64,000 bases of DNA, from positions 620,001 to 684,000 of the forward strand of contig NZ_CP045178.1 in assembly GCF_009296025.1 (NCBI RefSeq). The letters run 5' to 3'. The number at the start of each line of letters is the position of its first letter. Position 1 is the stretch's first letter. Shown piece by piece: positions 8,116 through 16,155 of this stretch. The notes under the pieces were generated by a model that saw only the letters and a program-made list of their open reading frames with translations, did no database searches and was not told the origin of the DNA. Source of the DNA: Streptomyces tsukubensis (lineage in GTDB: Bacteria > Actinomycetota > Actinomycetes > Streptomycetales > Streptomycetaceae). A program made the position numbers and the translations under genes.

Positions 8116-8939
8116 CGGCACACGCGACGGACGGCGCACCGCCGCTCCAGGAGCCGTACGGGCCCCTCGCGACCTATGTGTTCGCCGTGTGCCGCGCCGG
8201 GGCGGCCACGGAGCCGCCGCGGGCCGCCGGCCTGTCGGGGAACCCGCTGCGGCTGCTCCCGCTCGGCGCGGAACTCGCGGCGGTCGTGCAGAGCGTACCG
8301 GCCTCCGAGTACGCCGAGGAGGCGTGGAAGCGTCTCCTCGGAGAGCCCGCCTCCCTGGAGCGCTGTGCCCGTGCCCACCACGAGGCGGTCACGGCGACGG
8401 CCGCGTGCGCCACGGCGGTTCCGCTGCCGCTGGCCACGCAGTACGAGGACGACCTGCGGGCACGTGAAGCGCTCACCGAGCAGACCTCCCGCTTCGACGA
8501 GGCGCTGCGCCGGGTGGAGGGCCGTGAGGAGTGGGGGGTCAAGGTCTACGTAGCGGCGGGCCGCGAAGCACCGCAGGATCCCCCGGCCGCCGTCCCCTCC
8601 GCACCGCCCTCACCGGCCCCGGGCGCCGGTCTCGCCTACCTCAACCGCAGGCGGGCCGAGCACGACGGATGGGAGCGGCGGCGCGAGGAGTCCGTCCGGC
8701 AGGCGGAGCGGGTCGACACCGCGCTGCGGACACTGGCGGTCGCGGCCAGGAGGCTGCGTCCGCACGAGAGCGAGGTGAAGGGGGAGCGCAGGCAGGTCCT
8801 GAACGCCAGCTATCTGGTGGACGGCACGGACACTGCCCTGCTGCACCGGACGGTGGAGGGGCTGCGCAGGCGCACCGGGGCGGAGATCGAACTCACCGGA
8901 CCCTGGGTGCCCTATTCCTTCGCGGGGGCCGACGCGTGA
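8112..8939 (+). CDS. gvpL: Gas vesicle protein GvpL (GvpF/L family)
   Basis: 275-aa second GvpF/L-family protein, probably a minor assembly component. It shares with GvpF the TYVFAVCRAG opening, the PLPLATQYEDD segment, a charged coiled region around residues 175-210 and the ending ELTGPWVPYSFAGA. Overlaps gvpJ by 4 nt and gvpS by 4 nt, so translation is coupled on both sides. Confidence 0.9.
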   Translation: MTAHATDGAPPLQEPYGPLATYVFAVCRAGAATEPPRAAGLSGNPLRLLPLGAELAAVVQSVPASEYAEEAWKRLLGEPASLERCARAHHEAVTATAACATAVPLPLATQYEDDLRAREALTEQTSRFDEALRRVEGREEWGVKVYVAAGREAPQDPPAAVPSAPPSPAPGAGLAYLNRRRAEHDGWERRREESVRQAERVDTALRTLAVAARRLRPHESEVKGERRQVLNASYLVDGTDTALLHRTVEGLRRRTGAEIELTGPWVPYSFAGADA

Positions 8940-9172
8940 CGCGGCCCGTGAGCGATCCGGTGCCGTGGGACGCCGAAGGACCGGAGGCGGGAATCATCGG
9001 CATTCCGCTGGTGGACCTGTTGGACCGGGTCCTGGCGACCGGCGTGGTGATCAGCGGTGACCTGGTCATCGCCATCGCGGAGGTTCCCTTGGTACGCCTG
9101 TCGTTGCACGCGTTGCTGTCGTCGGTCAACGAACGCGTCCCCGCACCGTGGAAGGACGGAGGTCCGCTGTGA
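8936..9172 (+). CDS. gvpS: Gas vesicle protein GvpS (short GvpA/J-family protein)
   Basis: 78-aa GvpA-like protein starting at GTG 8936, inside the gvpL stop (GTGA). The family core IIGIPLVDLLDRVLATGVVI, then GDLVIAIAEVPLVRLSLHAL, makes up most of it, with almost no tail. It is the third GvpA-fold paralogue of this cluster. Its stop overlaps the start of gvpK by 4 nt. Confidence 0.88.
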   Translation: MTRPVSDPVPWDAEGPEAGIIGIPLVDLLDRVLATGVVISGDLVIAIAEVPLVRLSLHALLSSVNERVPAPWKDGGPL

Positions 9173-9492
9173 GCCCCGAGCCGGAAGCCGCCGCCGTCAC
9201 CCGTCGCGAGTCCGGGCCCGGCCACCTCGACGTGGACGCCGACACCGTGGGCCGTGACCTGGTGAGTCTGGTCCTCACCGTGGTCGAGCTGTTGCGTCAG
9301 CTCATGGAGCGCCAGGCCATCCGCCGTGCCGACCAGGGGGACCTGACGGACGACCAGGTGGAGCGGATCGGAACGACCCTGATGATGCTGGAGACCAGGA
9401 TGAACGAACTCTGCGCGCAGCACGGTCTGCGGCTGGAGGACCTCAATCTGGACCTCGGCCCCCTGGGCACGCTGCTCCCCGACCACCGCTGA
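9169..9492 (+). CDS. gvpK: Gas vesicle protein GvpK
   Basis: 107-aa last gene of the operon. The GvpK family is evident from DVDADTVGRDLVSLVLTVVE, LLRQLMERQAIRRAD, LTDDQVERIGTTLMMLETRM and LRLEDLNLDLGPLGTLL. GvpK is a conserved minor protein needed for vesicle formation in other systems. GTG at 9169 overlaps the gvpS stop and is preferred over the in-frame GTG at 9148 by the coupling pattern. A strong hairpin follows directly. Confidence 0.92.
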   Translation: MSPEPEAAAVTRRESGPGHLDVDADTVGRDLVSLVLTVVELLRQLMERQAIRRADQGDLTDDQVERIGTTLMMLETRMNELCAQHGLRLEDLNLDLGPLGTLLPDHR

Positions 9493-9503
9493 GCCGTCGG
9501 CGG

Positions 9504-9538
9504 GACCCTCGCCGGGGCGCCGGCGCCCCGGCGGGGTC
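9504..9538 (+). terminator. Terminator hairpin after gvpK
   Basis: Arms CGCCGGGGCGCC and GGCGCCCCGGCG (9510-9533) are perfectly complementary and are extended by GACCC/GGGTC with one bulged T. No T-run follows, as is usual for Streptomyces terminators. It also lies downstream of the converging permease relic. Confidence 0.75.
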
Positions 9539-9585
9539 GCGGACCATGGGCACCGGTGCCCGTGCGGCCTGGTCGAGTCCTTCTC

Positions 9586-9926
9586 TCAGACGGTGGCCAA
9601 GGCCTCCGTGGGGGTCAGCCGGGCCGCCCTGATCGACGGACAGACTCCCGCGGCCACACCGATGACCAGCGCCCCCGTCGTACCGGCCGCGAGCGCGCCC
9701 GGCGGTATCGCCACCGGCCGGCCCTGGTAGGTGGCGTACCCGACGGTCGCGAGGACACCGAGGAGTGTCCCGGCCGCCCCGCCGAGGAGCGAGAGCACCA
9801 CCGACCCGGTGAGGAACTGTCCGCGGATCTGGTTGCGGCCCACCCCGAGTGCCCGGCGCAGACCGATCTCCCTCCGGCGTTCCCGTACGGGGATGTACAT
9901 CGTGTTGGCCACGCCGATATCGACGC
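9586..9926 (-). pseudogene. MacB/FtsX-type ABC permease relic, C-terminal part
   Basis: Minus-strand frame encodes GVANTMYIPVRERRREIGLR, RALGVGRNQIRGQFLTGSVV and ends PSIRAARLTPTEALATV. This is the last about 110 residues of a MacB/FtsX-like ABC transporter permease, with two membrane spans. The frame reads back only to about 9926, where the homology stops abruptly. The middle part of what looks like the same gene reads away on the other strand from 9928. Confidence 0.8.
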
Positions 9927-9927
9927 G

Positions 9928-10143
9928 ACGTACTTCACCGTCGTCGGCGTACTGGATCCGATGCCGCTCACCCCGGAGCTGGAGCGCTCCGTGCTGGTGG
10001 GCCGGGAGGCGGCCAGGAGCACCCTCCACTTCGACGGCCACCCGACCGTGGTCTACGTGAAGGCACCGATGGCGACGCGCTGGCGCTGCCGCCGGAGAGC
10101 TGGTGCGGGAGATGCCGGGGGCGGATGTCCTCGCGAGCGGTTG
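9928..10143 (+). pseudogene. MacB/FtsX-type ABC permease relic, extracytoplasmic-domain part
   Basis: Plus-strand frame reads ATYFTVVGVLDPMPLTPELE, RSVLVGREAARSTLHFDGHP, TVVYVKA, typical of the MacB periplasmic domain just before the last membrane spans. It then breaks: the recognisable continuation DGDALALPPE and LVREMPGADVLASG appears in other frames and ends with TGA near 10141. Frameshifted and oppositely oriented to the C-terminal fragment, so non-functional. Confidence 0.7.
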
Positions 10144-10176
10144 ACGCGCGGTCGCCGGTCCGGTCCCCGGTTGTCC

Positions 10177-10647
10177 TCAGCCGCCGTCCGCCGCCTTCTG
10201 CAACGCGGCCACGTCGAGCTTCCCCATCGCCATCAGGACCGGCGTGACCCGCCGCGCCCGCTCCGGGTCGCTCAGCATCTCCGCCATTCCGCCGGGGTAG
10301 ACCTGCCAGGACAGCCCGTACTTGTCCTTCAGCCATCCGCAGGGCCCCTCCGAGCCCCCGTCGGCCGTCAGCGCCTCCCAGTAGTAGTCGATCTCCTGCT
10401 GGTCCGCGCAGTTGATCCCCAGGGAGATGGCCTCGTTGAAGGCGAACTCGGGGCCGCCGTTGATGGCGATGTACTCCTGGCCGTCGAGGAGGAACTCGAC
10501 GGTCAGGACCGTGCCGGCCTCGCGCCGTCCGCCCTCCGGGTAGTACGTGACGGCGGTGACCTTCGAGTTGGGGAAGACCGAGACGTAGAACTCGGCCGCC
10601 TCCAGCCCCTGGGTGTCGAACCAGAGATTCGGCGTGATCTTCGGCAT
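10177..10647 (-). CDS. VOC-family (PhnB-like) glyoxalase-fold protein
   Basis: 156-aa protein of the vicinal oxygen chelate superfamily, PhnB/3-demethylubiquinone-methyltransferase-like branch. Seen: PKITPNLWFDTQGLEAAEFY, VFPNSKVTAVTYYPEGG, EFLLDGQEYIAINGGPEFAF, and the C-terminal CGWLKDKYGLSWQVYP. ATG at 10647 is preceded by AGGAGG. Such proteins are common stand-alone members with unknown substrate. Monocistronic in appearance; its downstream neighbour is the broken permease. Confidence 0.88.
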   Translation of the reverse strand: MPKITPNLWFDTQGLEAAEFYVSVFPNSKVTAVTYYPEGGRREAGTVLTVEFLLDGQEYIAINGGPEFAFNEAISLGINCADQQEIDYYWEALTADGGSEGPCGWLKDKYGLSWQVYPGGMAEMLSDPERARRVTPVLMAMGKLDVAALQKAADGG

Positions 10648-11118
10648 GTCGTCCTCCTGGGTTCTTCTTCGTGGATGCTGCACGGGGCTGGACGGTTCGC
10701 GGGGCGGTGCCCCCGGGGTGCCCTTCGTCGCCGTTGTGCCCTTCACGAGTTCTGACCTTCGCACCACCCGGAACTCATCGCATCCGCGTGAATCCGCCGG
10801 ACGCGCGCGGGAACGGGCCGCCGACATACTCGCCGCCCCACCACGCCACACACGGGGAAATCCACGCCCGGCCGCGCGAGAGCTGAGGAGCGGAGGAGCA
10901 CAAGAGCGGGGACGCGGAGGAAGCGCACGTCGGGGCAGGCCCTGGGGGCATGCTCCCACCGCCCGCGGCCCGTTGCGGACGCGGGAGCTCCGGATTCCGG
11001 TGGTATCCGGAAGGAGTTCATCACCCGAAAATGGTGGCCAGGTCACCCGACTCCGGGGTTCGATGGAGTGCGGAGCCGAGTCCCGGTTCCCACGCGGAGC
11101 AGAGAGGACCGATGCCCC
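10648..11118. other. Intergenic region without recognised gene
   Basis: Between the VOC gene and the small ORF at 11119. Open frames on both strands give Arg/Pro-rich translations without family resemblance. It must hold the VOC promoter. Confidence 0.5.
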
Positions 11119-11301
11119 ATGGCCACGGCGACATGTCCCTGCGGCGGTACCTTCAACACCAGCGACCCGACCCCTGACGAGTCACCCCGTGTCGTCCACC
11201 GCGACCGGCGGGGAGACCCCGCTCCGTGTCCCCTGGACGGGGCCTCGGCCGAGCTTCATCCGACCGTCCCCGCCGGGCGACGGAGGCCGGGCGGGGGCTG
11301 A
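11119..11301 (+). CDS. Small hypothetical protein (60 aa)
   Basis: Possible small protein starting MATATCPCGGTFNTSDPTPD. A Cys-Pro-Cys-Gly-Gly near the N-terminus and a Cys-Pro later could suggest metal binding. Codon third positions are about three quarters G/C, somewhat below strong genes here. A GAGAGGACC stretch lies about 13 nt upstream. The Arg/Gly/Pro-rich C-terminus looks non-coding. Real gene status is uncertain. Confidence 0.3.
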   Translation: MATATCPCGGTFNTSDPTPDESPRVVHRDRRGDPAPCPLDGASAELHPTVPAGRRRPGGG

Positions 11302-11333
11302 GGCGGCGGCGGGCACGCCCTGCGGAGCGGAGT

Positions 11334-12524
11334 TCAGACCGCGACCCAGCTCCGCAGCGTGTCGCTGGTGTACTGGAGTTCTTCGGTGAGCCGGTTGGCC
11401 TCGATCACCAGCACCCCGTAGGGGCGGGTGGGATCGGCCAGCGGAAGGCCCTGGTTCCTCGCCTCCTCCACGACCTCCTCGCACCGCTGCCTGGCGTCCC
11501 GCGTCTGGCGGGTGAGACGTTCCGTCTGCTGCGGCAGTGTCGTCTCGTCGAGGTTGCTCACGGTGAGAGCGATCTCATCGACGGCCTCAAGGAAGTCCGC
11601 GTACCGCTCAAGGAAACGGCCGTAGAGGTAGTCCCTCTCCTCCTGCCACTGGTCGAGACTGCGGGTCAGGGACGCCATTTGGTAGAGGGTCCGCTCCAGG
11701 GTGTCGAGCACCGACTCGTACCCCTGGAAGGTGAGATGGCCGTGGTGGCGCCGCAGCAGACGGCGCGGATTGAGGTAGACGCTCTCCTTCGCGGTACTCA
11801 GACCACTCCTCGCCTGCGTGATCAGGCTGCCCGTACCGGCGGCCTGACGGCGCCACCGGCCGGTGGTCTCCGCGTCGAGGGTGCCGCCCCGCAGCGTCGG
11901 GTGTATGTCGCGGGCCAGGTCGTAGAGCGAACCGGCCAGGGCGTGGATGCTGTACTCGGCGCTGCGGTAACGCATCGGGGGCGCGATGGCGATGTTCACC
12001 GCGGTGCCGATGACGCAGCCGATGAGGACAAGCAGGATGATCTGTCCCAGTTGCAGCACGCGTTCGGTGGTGCCCGTGGTGCTGATGTAGGTGGAGAAGG
12101 CGAAGAACGCGGCCGTGGCCACCTGTGGTCCCTGTGTTCCCAGGACCCGCCACCGTCCGATCGACAGCGCGATCACGGCCACGGCCAGGAAGGTCAGCAG
12201 TTCGGGTCCCGTGGTGAAGCCGAGCGCGGCCTGGACGGCGACGCCCGCCGCCACCGCGCCGACATAGCGCAGCGACTGCACGACCGACTGGTAGACCGTG
12301 ACCTGCATGATCACCACGGCGGAGAAGGGTGCGAACGCCGGCGACCTGGCGTCCATCACGTAGAAGGAGATGATCCAGGAAAGGGCGGCGGCCAAGGTGC
12401 TCTTGGCCACAAGCAGCACCGTGTGCCGCTCCGTCCCGTCGGAGTGCCAGGCCCTCCCCCACCACCGCAGGACCCGCCTCGCCCACTGCGGTACCCCCCG
12501 CTCCAGGCCCTCCTCGCCCTCCAT
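11334..12524 (-). CDS. FUSC-family / aromatic acid exporter-like membrane protein
   Basis: 396-aa membrane protein. Residues about 38-175 hold five to six hydrophobic spans (LLVAKSTLAAALSWIISFYV, FAPFSAVVIMQVTVYQSVVQ, YVGAVAAGVAVQAALGF, ELLTFLAVAVIALSIG, LGQIILLVLIGCVIGTAVNI). A long cytoplasmic helical domain of about 200 residues follows. This half-size layout matches the aromatic acid exporter/FUSC group, proposed to export aromatic or phenolic acids. ATG at 12524 has a GGAGAG 7 nt upstream. No operon partner. Confidence 0.8.
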   Translation of the reverse strand: MEGEEGLERGVPQWARRVLRWWGRAWHSDGTERHTVLLVAKSTLAAALSWIISFYVMDARSPAFAPFSAVVIMQVTVYQSVVQSLRYVGAVAAGVAVQAALGFTTGPELLTFLAVAVIALSIGRWRVLGTQGPQVATAAFFAFSTYISTTGTTERVLQLGQIILLVLIGCVIGTAVNIAIAPPMRYRSAEYSIHALAGSLYDLARDIHPTLRGGTLDAETTGRWRRQAAGTGSLITQARSGLSTAKESVYLNPRRLLRRHHGHLTFQGYESVLDTLERTLYQMASLTRSLDQWQEERDYLYGRFLERYADFLEAVDEIALTVSNLDETTLPQQTERLTRQTRDARQRCEEVVEEARNQGLPLADPTRPYGVLVIEANRLTEELQYTSDTLRSWVAV

Positions 12525-12764
12525 GTGACTCTCTCCTTCAACCGGACCACCGACCGGGGCTCTCGCCCGCCTCTTCTGGTGCAGAGAGGCAGCATCGCCG
12601 CTCGGCCGCCCGGAGTGCGGGAGCGCGCGCCGACTCGCCGCACCGAAGTACGCGGGCGCACCGCCCGGCGCGCACCACCTGCCGCGCCGGGCCGAGATGC
12701 CTCGTATCCGGGGCCTGGCCGGTCAAACCCGCCCCGATGCCCGCCACGGCGGCCACGACGGCGT

Positions 12765-12794
12765 CCCGTGCACGACGACGACCCCGTGCACGGG
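12765..12794 (-). terminator. Hairpin downstream of the liv-type operon
   Basis: CCCGTGCAC (12765-12773) pairs with GTGCACGGG (12786-12794), 9 bp with a 12-nt loop. It lies about 90 nt beyond the end of the binding-protein gene. It is the only structure I recognise in the 358-nt gap 12525-12882, which also carries the FUSC-gene promoter. Confidence 0.4.
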
Positions 12795-12882
12795 CACCGG
12801 GTGGGCCCTCACCGTCCCTCCCGCGACCGTGAGCGGCCTGGCGCGGCCGGTGGCGCGCCTCCGTGGGACGAGGACCGTCCGG

Positions 12883-14199
12883 TCAGCCGCTCGCCGTGTA
12901 TCCCCGCGCCTCGGGGGCCGCGCCCGCCTCGCGGACCGCCTTGAGGCCGCCGGTGACGGACGTGTCGGGCTGCTGGATCACACTCTCCCGAGAGGAGGCG
13001 GCCTTCGGGTCGCTGAAGTCCTGCTTGATGCCGAAGCCGTTGTCGTAGGCGTTGAGGGTGAGGAGGGCCTTGTCGACCCCCTGCCTGGTCAGGTCCTTGT
13101 TCTGGCAGGCCTTCTTGAGCGCCTGGGTGAAGACGGCGGCCGCCGTCCAGCCGGCGACGACTCCGTTGTCGAGGGACTCCTTCGGGTACGCGGTGCGGTA
13201 GTCCTTCACCAGTTTCTTCGCGTCGGCGGTGTCGGCGCCGACGGGGAGGGACGGGGAGGCGACCCAGTAGTTCTTCGTGAGGGCGGGGCCCGCCTGGGTG
13301 GCGAGGAGCTGCGGCGAGAAGGCGGAGTTGTTGCCGATGATGGGGACGTCGAACTTCCCGGCAGCGGCCACGCCGACGAGGGAGGCCGCCTGGCGCGGTC
13401 CCGCGCTGAGCACGACGGCCTTCACTCCGGCCTTCTTCAACGCCGCCACCTGCGCTGTCATGTCGTTGTCCGTCGGCTTGATCTTCTGCTCGACGACGGT
13501 GAGCCCGGCCTCCTGCGCCATGTGGCGGGAGCCCTTGAGCGCGTTCTCGCCGTAGTCGCCCTCGAAGTAGACGTGGCCGAGCTTGTCGCCCTTCTTCAGC
13601 CCCTTCTCCTTCATCAGGAAGTCGATGGCGTTGATCGTCTCGTAGTCGTACGTGGAGCCGATGACGCGGATGTACGGGCTGCCGAGCAGGTTGGCCGACC
13701 AGGCCTGCGGGAGGACCAGCGCCTTGTCCGCCGTGATGCGCTTCTCGACGGCGGCGACGAACGGTGAGCCGATGAACTGGGGGAAGCCCAGGACCTTCGG
13801 TTCGAGTTCGGTGTAGGCGGCGACGGCCTTCTGCGGGTCGTAACCGTGGTCGCGGACGACCAGACTCAATTTCCGGCCGCAGACACCGCCGTCGGCGTTG
13901 ACCTGCTTGATGTAGAGCCGCTGGGCCTGGGTGATGCTCTTGCCGAGCGTGGCGTAGACACCGGTCATGTCGGTGAGGGCGCCCAGGCTGATGGTCCTGC
14001 CCGAGACCCCCTCGCCGGTCTTGACGCCGCCCTCGCTCCCGCTGCCCTTGTTGTCGTCGTCCGCCTTGGAGCTGCATCCGGCGACCGCGAGCGCCAGGGC
14101 GAGCACGGCGGCGGAGGAGGCCCTGAGCGGACCGGAACGGAAGGTGCCCGCTCGCCCCGGTCGGGTCTTGCGGGATGTACCGGTTTTCCGTGAACTCAT
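12883..14199 (-). CDS. Branched-chain-amino-acid-type ABC transporter substrate-binding lipoprotein
   Basis: 438-aa extracellular solute receptor. It has an Arg/Lys-rich N-region, a hydrophobic stretch and the lipobox LAVAGC with the lipidated Cys near residue 42. The type-1 periplasmic-binding (LivK/Leu-Ile-Val) fold follows: ISLGALTDMTGVYATLGKSI, NADGGVCGRKLSLVVRDHGY and the central GPRQAASLVGVAAAGKFDVP. Last gene of a five-gene operon; ATG at 14199 overlaps the upstream permease stop (ATGA). The ligand may be an amino acid, amide, urea or aromatic acid and cannot be settled from sequence. Confidence 0.92.
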   Translation of the reverse strand: MSSRKTGTSRKTRPGRAGTFRSGPLRASSAAVLALALAVAGCSSKADDDNKGSGSEGGVKTGEGVSGRTISLGALTDMTGVYATLGKSITQAQRLYIKQVNADGGVCGRKLSLVVRDHGYDPQKAVAAYTELEPKVLGFPQFIGSPFVAAVEKRITADKALVLPQAWSANLLGSPYIRVIGSTYDYETINAIDFLMKEKGLKKGDKLGHVYFEGDYGENALKGSRHMAQEAGLTVVEQKIKPTDNDMTAQVAALKKAGVKAVVLSAGPRQAASLVGVAAAGKFDVPIIGNNSAFSPQLLATQAGPALTKNYWVASPSLPVGADTADAKKLVKDYRTAYPKESLDNGVVAGWTAAAVFTQALKKACQNKDLTRQGVDKALLTLNAYDNGFGIKQDFSDPKAASSRESVIQQPDTSVTGGLKAVREAGAAPEARGYTASG

Positions 14200-15272
14200 C
14201 GCTTCTCCCTGGGAGTTGTCCGGATACGCCGGGCGGCGATGCTCGTCAGGCCGCCGGGCAGGAAGAGAACCACCGCCACCACCGCGGCTCCGTAGAGGTA
14301 GCGGGACGCCTCGCCCGGCGCGACTCCGCCCGAGCCGGGGTCACTGACGAGCGGCAGGACATCGCTGTAGCGGGTCAGGAGCTGTGGGAGGAGCGAGACG
14401 AAGACCGCCCCGACCACCGCGCCACCGACCGAGCCGAGCCCGCCTATGACGATCATGGCGAGGTATTCGAGGGACAGGGCCATGCCGAAGTAGTCGGGCA
14501 CGGTCCGCTGGAAGACGAGCGCGAGCAGGACGCCCGCGATCCCCGCGTACATGGAGGACAGGACGAAGACCGCGCCCCGGTAGCGGGCGACGGGTACGCC
14601 GATCACTCCGGCCGCCACCTGGTGGTCACGCAGGGCGTTCAGTGCGCGGCCCGGCCTCCCGCGCAGCACCCCCCGGGCGAAGAGCCCGGAGCCGAGGAGC
14701 AGGAGGAGCCCCGCGTACCAGAGCTTCTCCGAGGAGCCGAACGGGACGGCGGCGACGACCACTTCGGCGTCGTCGAAGGTCAGCCCGAAGAGGCTCAGGG
14801 GCGGTACGTCCCGCCCGTTGAAGCCGCCGGTCACGTCACGGGCGTTGAACAGCACATGCTGCCCGATGAAGATCAGCGCGAGGGTGGCGATGCCGAGGTA
14901 CGCCCCGCGCAGCCGTCCCGCGACGGGGCTGAAGAGGCCGCCCGCGACTCCCGAGACGAGTACGGCGAGTACCGCGGCGAGCCAGGTCGGCAGGGCGAGC
15001 CCGATCTGCGAGCCGGTGGACTCGCCCGCGAAGACGCAGTAGCCGTACGCGCCCACGGCGAGGAAGAAGGCGTGTCCGAGGGAGAGTTGGCCCGCGGCCC
15101 CGGTGAGGAGGTTGAGGCCGATGGCGCCGATGGCCGCTGCCATGGCGAACAGCCCTGCCTGGAGCCAGAAGCGGTCCAGGTAGAAGGGGAGCGCGAGGAG
15201 GACCAGGGCACCGGCGGCCCACATCCCCCACCGGAGCGGGCGCGGGCGGAGTGGTGTGCGGCCGTCAGACAC
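14196..15272 (-). CDS. livM: ABC transporter permease, LivM type
   Basis: 358-aa inner-membrane permease of the LivM family, with about nine hydrophobic spans. Family landmarks: GLNLLTGAAGQLSLGHAFFL near the start, GRLRGAYLGIATLALIFIGQ, the ABC-contact loop region around LNALRDHQVAAGVIGV and the closing SLEYLAMIVIGGLGSVGGAV. It pairs with the LivH-type permease to form the channel. Overlaps livH by 8 nt and the binding protein by 4 nt. The substrate assignment is by family only. Confidence 0.92.
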   Translation of the reverse strand: MSDGRTPLRPRPLRWGMWAAGALVLLALPFYLDRFWLQAGLFAMAAAIGAIGLNLLTGAAGQLSLGHAFFLAVGAYGYCVFAGESTGSQIGLALPTWLAAVLAVLVSGVAGGLFSPVAGRLRGAYLGIATLALIFIGQHVLFNARDVTGGFNGRDVPPLSLFGLTFDDAEVVVAAVPFGSSEKLWYAGLLLLLGSGLFARGVLRGRPGRALNALRDHQVAAGVIGVPVARYRGAVFVLSSMYAGIAGVLLALVFQRTVPDYFGMALSLEYLAMIVIGGLGSVGGAVVGAVFVSLLPQLLTRYSDVLPLVSDPGSGGVAPGEASRYLYGAAVVAVVLFLPGGLTSIAARRIRTTPREKR

Positions 15273-16155
15273 GGGTCAGCTCCTTCGTGCCCAGCAGCCC
15301 CGCAGGGCGTATCAGCAGCACCACGAGCATCACCAGGTAGGGGGCGAGATCGCCGAGGCCTCTGCCCATGAAGGCGAGGTCACTCTGGTAACCGGTGGCG
15401 AGGGACTCGGTGACGCCGACGATCAGCCCGCCCGCGAGCGCGCCCGTCGTCGAGTCGAGGCCGCCGAGGATCGCGGCCGGAAACGCCTTCAGCGCGGCGA
15501 GCGAGGTGGCGCGCTCCAGCCCAGGGGTGGGGAAGACGGTGAGGAAGAGGGCGGCCACGGCGGCCAGTCCGCCCGCCACCGCCCAGGCGCCGAGCGACAC
15601 CCGTCCCAGCCGTACGCCCATGAGCGCGGCCGTCTCCGGGCTCTCGGCCGCCGCGCGCATCGCCACGCCCCAGGAGGTGAAACGGAAGGCGAGCAGGAAG
15701 GTTCCGATGAGGAGGGCGGCGGCGACGAAGGCGGCGATCTGGGTGTGCGGCACGCTCACCTCGCCCACGGTGAGGACCGCGTCGCCCCACGGGTCGCCGA
15801 GAGCGAGGACGTCCGTGCCGAGGCGGCGGGTGAGTTCGGTGGTGAGCAGGATGTCGACGCCGATCGTGGCGATGGCGAGCACGCTGTGGTTGGTGCCCCG
15901 GTAGCGGCGCATCACCAGGAACTCGACGGCGGCGCCGACCACCGCCGCTCCCCCGATGCCGACGAGGAGCGCGGGCCAGAAGCCGATGTCGTCGTGGAGG
16001 GAGGCGATGAGGTAGCCGCCCGCGAGGAGCAGCGAGGCGTGTGCGAAGTTCACCACCTCGGTGGCGCGGAAGATGACGACGAAGCCGAGGGCGATGAGCG
16101 CGTAGACGGAGCCCAGCGAGACTCCGTTCAGGAGGAGTTCGGCGAAGGTGCTCAC
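15265..16155 (-). CDS. livH: ABC transporter permease, LivH type
   Basis: 296-aa LivH-family permease. Opening LLNGVSLGSVYALIALGFVV, then the FRATEVVNFAHASLLLAGGY signature, ALMGVRLGRVSLGAWAVAGG and FPAAILGGLDSTTGALAGGL near the end. About eight membrane spans. Overlaps the upstream ATPase gene by 4 nt (ATGA). In LivH/UrtB comparisons the length fits LivH, so an amino-acid-like substrate is favoured but not proven. Confidence 0.92.
   Translation of the reverse strand: MSTFAELLLNGVSLGSVYALIALGFVVIFRATEVVNFAHASLLLAGGYLIASLHDDIGFWPALLVGIGGAAVVGAAVEFLVMRRYRGTNHSVLAIATIGVDILLTTELTRRLGTDVLALGDPWGDAVLTVGEVSVPHTQIAAFVAAALLIGTFLLAFRFTSWGVAMRAAAESPETAALMGVRLGRVSLGAWAVAGGLAAVAALFLTVFPTPGLERATSLAALKAFPAAILGGLDSTTGALAGGLIVGVTESLATGYQSDLAFMGRGLGDLAPYLVMLVVLLIRPAGLLGTKELTRV

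Noticed and set aside
6124-8139. Very long minus-strand open frame (about 670 codons) antisense to gvpY, gvpZ and gvpJ
   Set aside because: It mirrors the Glu/Asp-rich codons of the gvp genes (read as Val/Leu/Pro/Ser), has no family resemblance, and the gvp genes on the plus strand are certain.
11226-12944. 572-codon plus-strand open frame
   Set aside because: Antisense shadow of the FUSC-type gene in GC-rich DNA; composition Arg/Gly/Pro-rich and no domain.
12697-13767. Plus-strand frame rich in Gly/Val/Leu/Asp
   Set aside because: Shadow of the substrate-binding protein gene, which has a lipobox and receptor fold on the minus strand.
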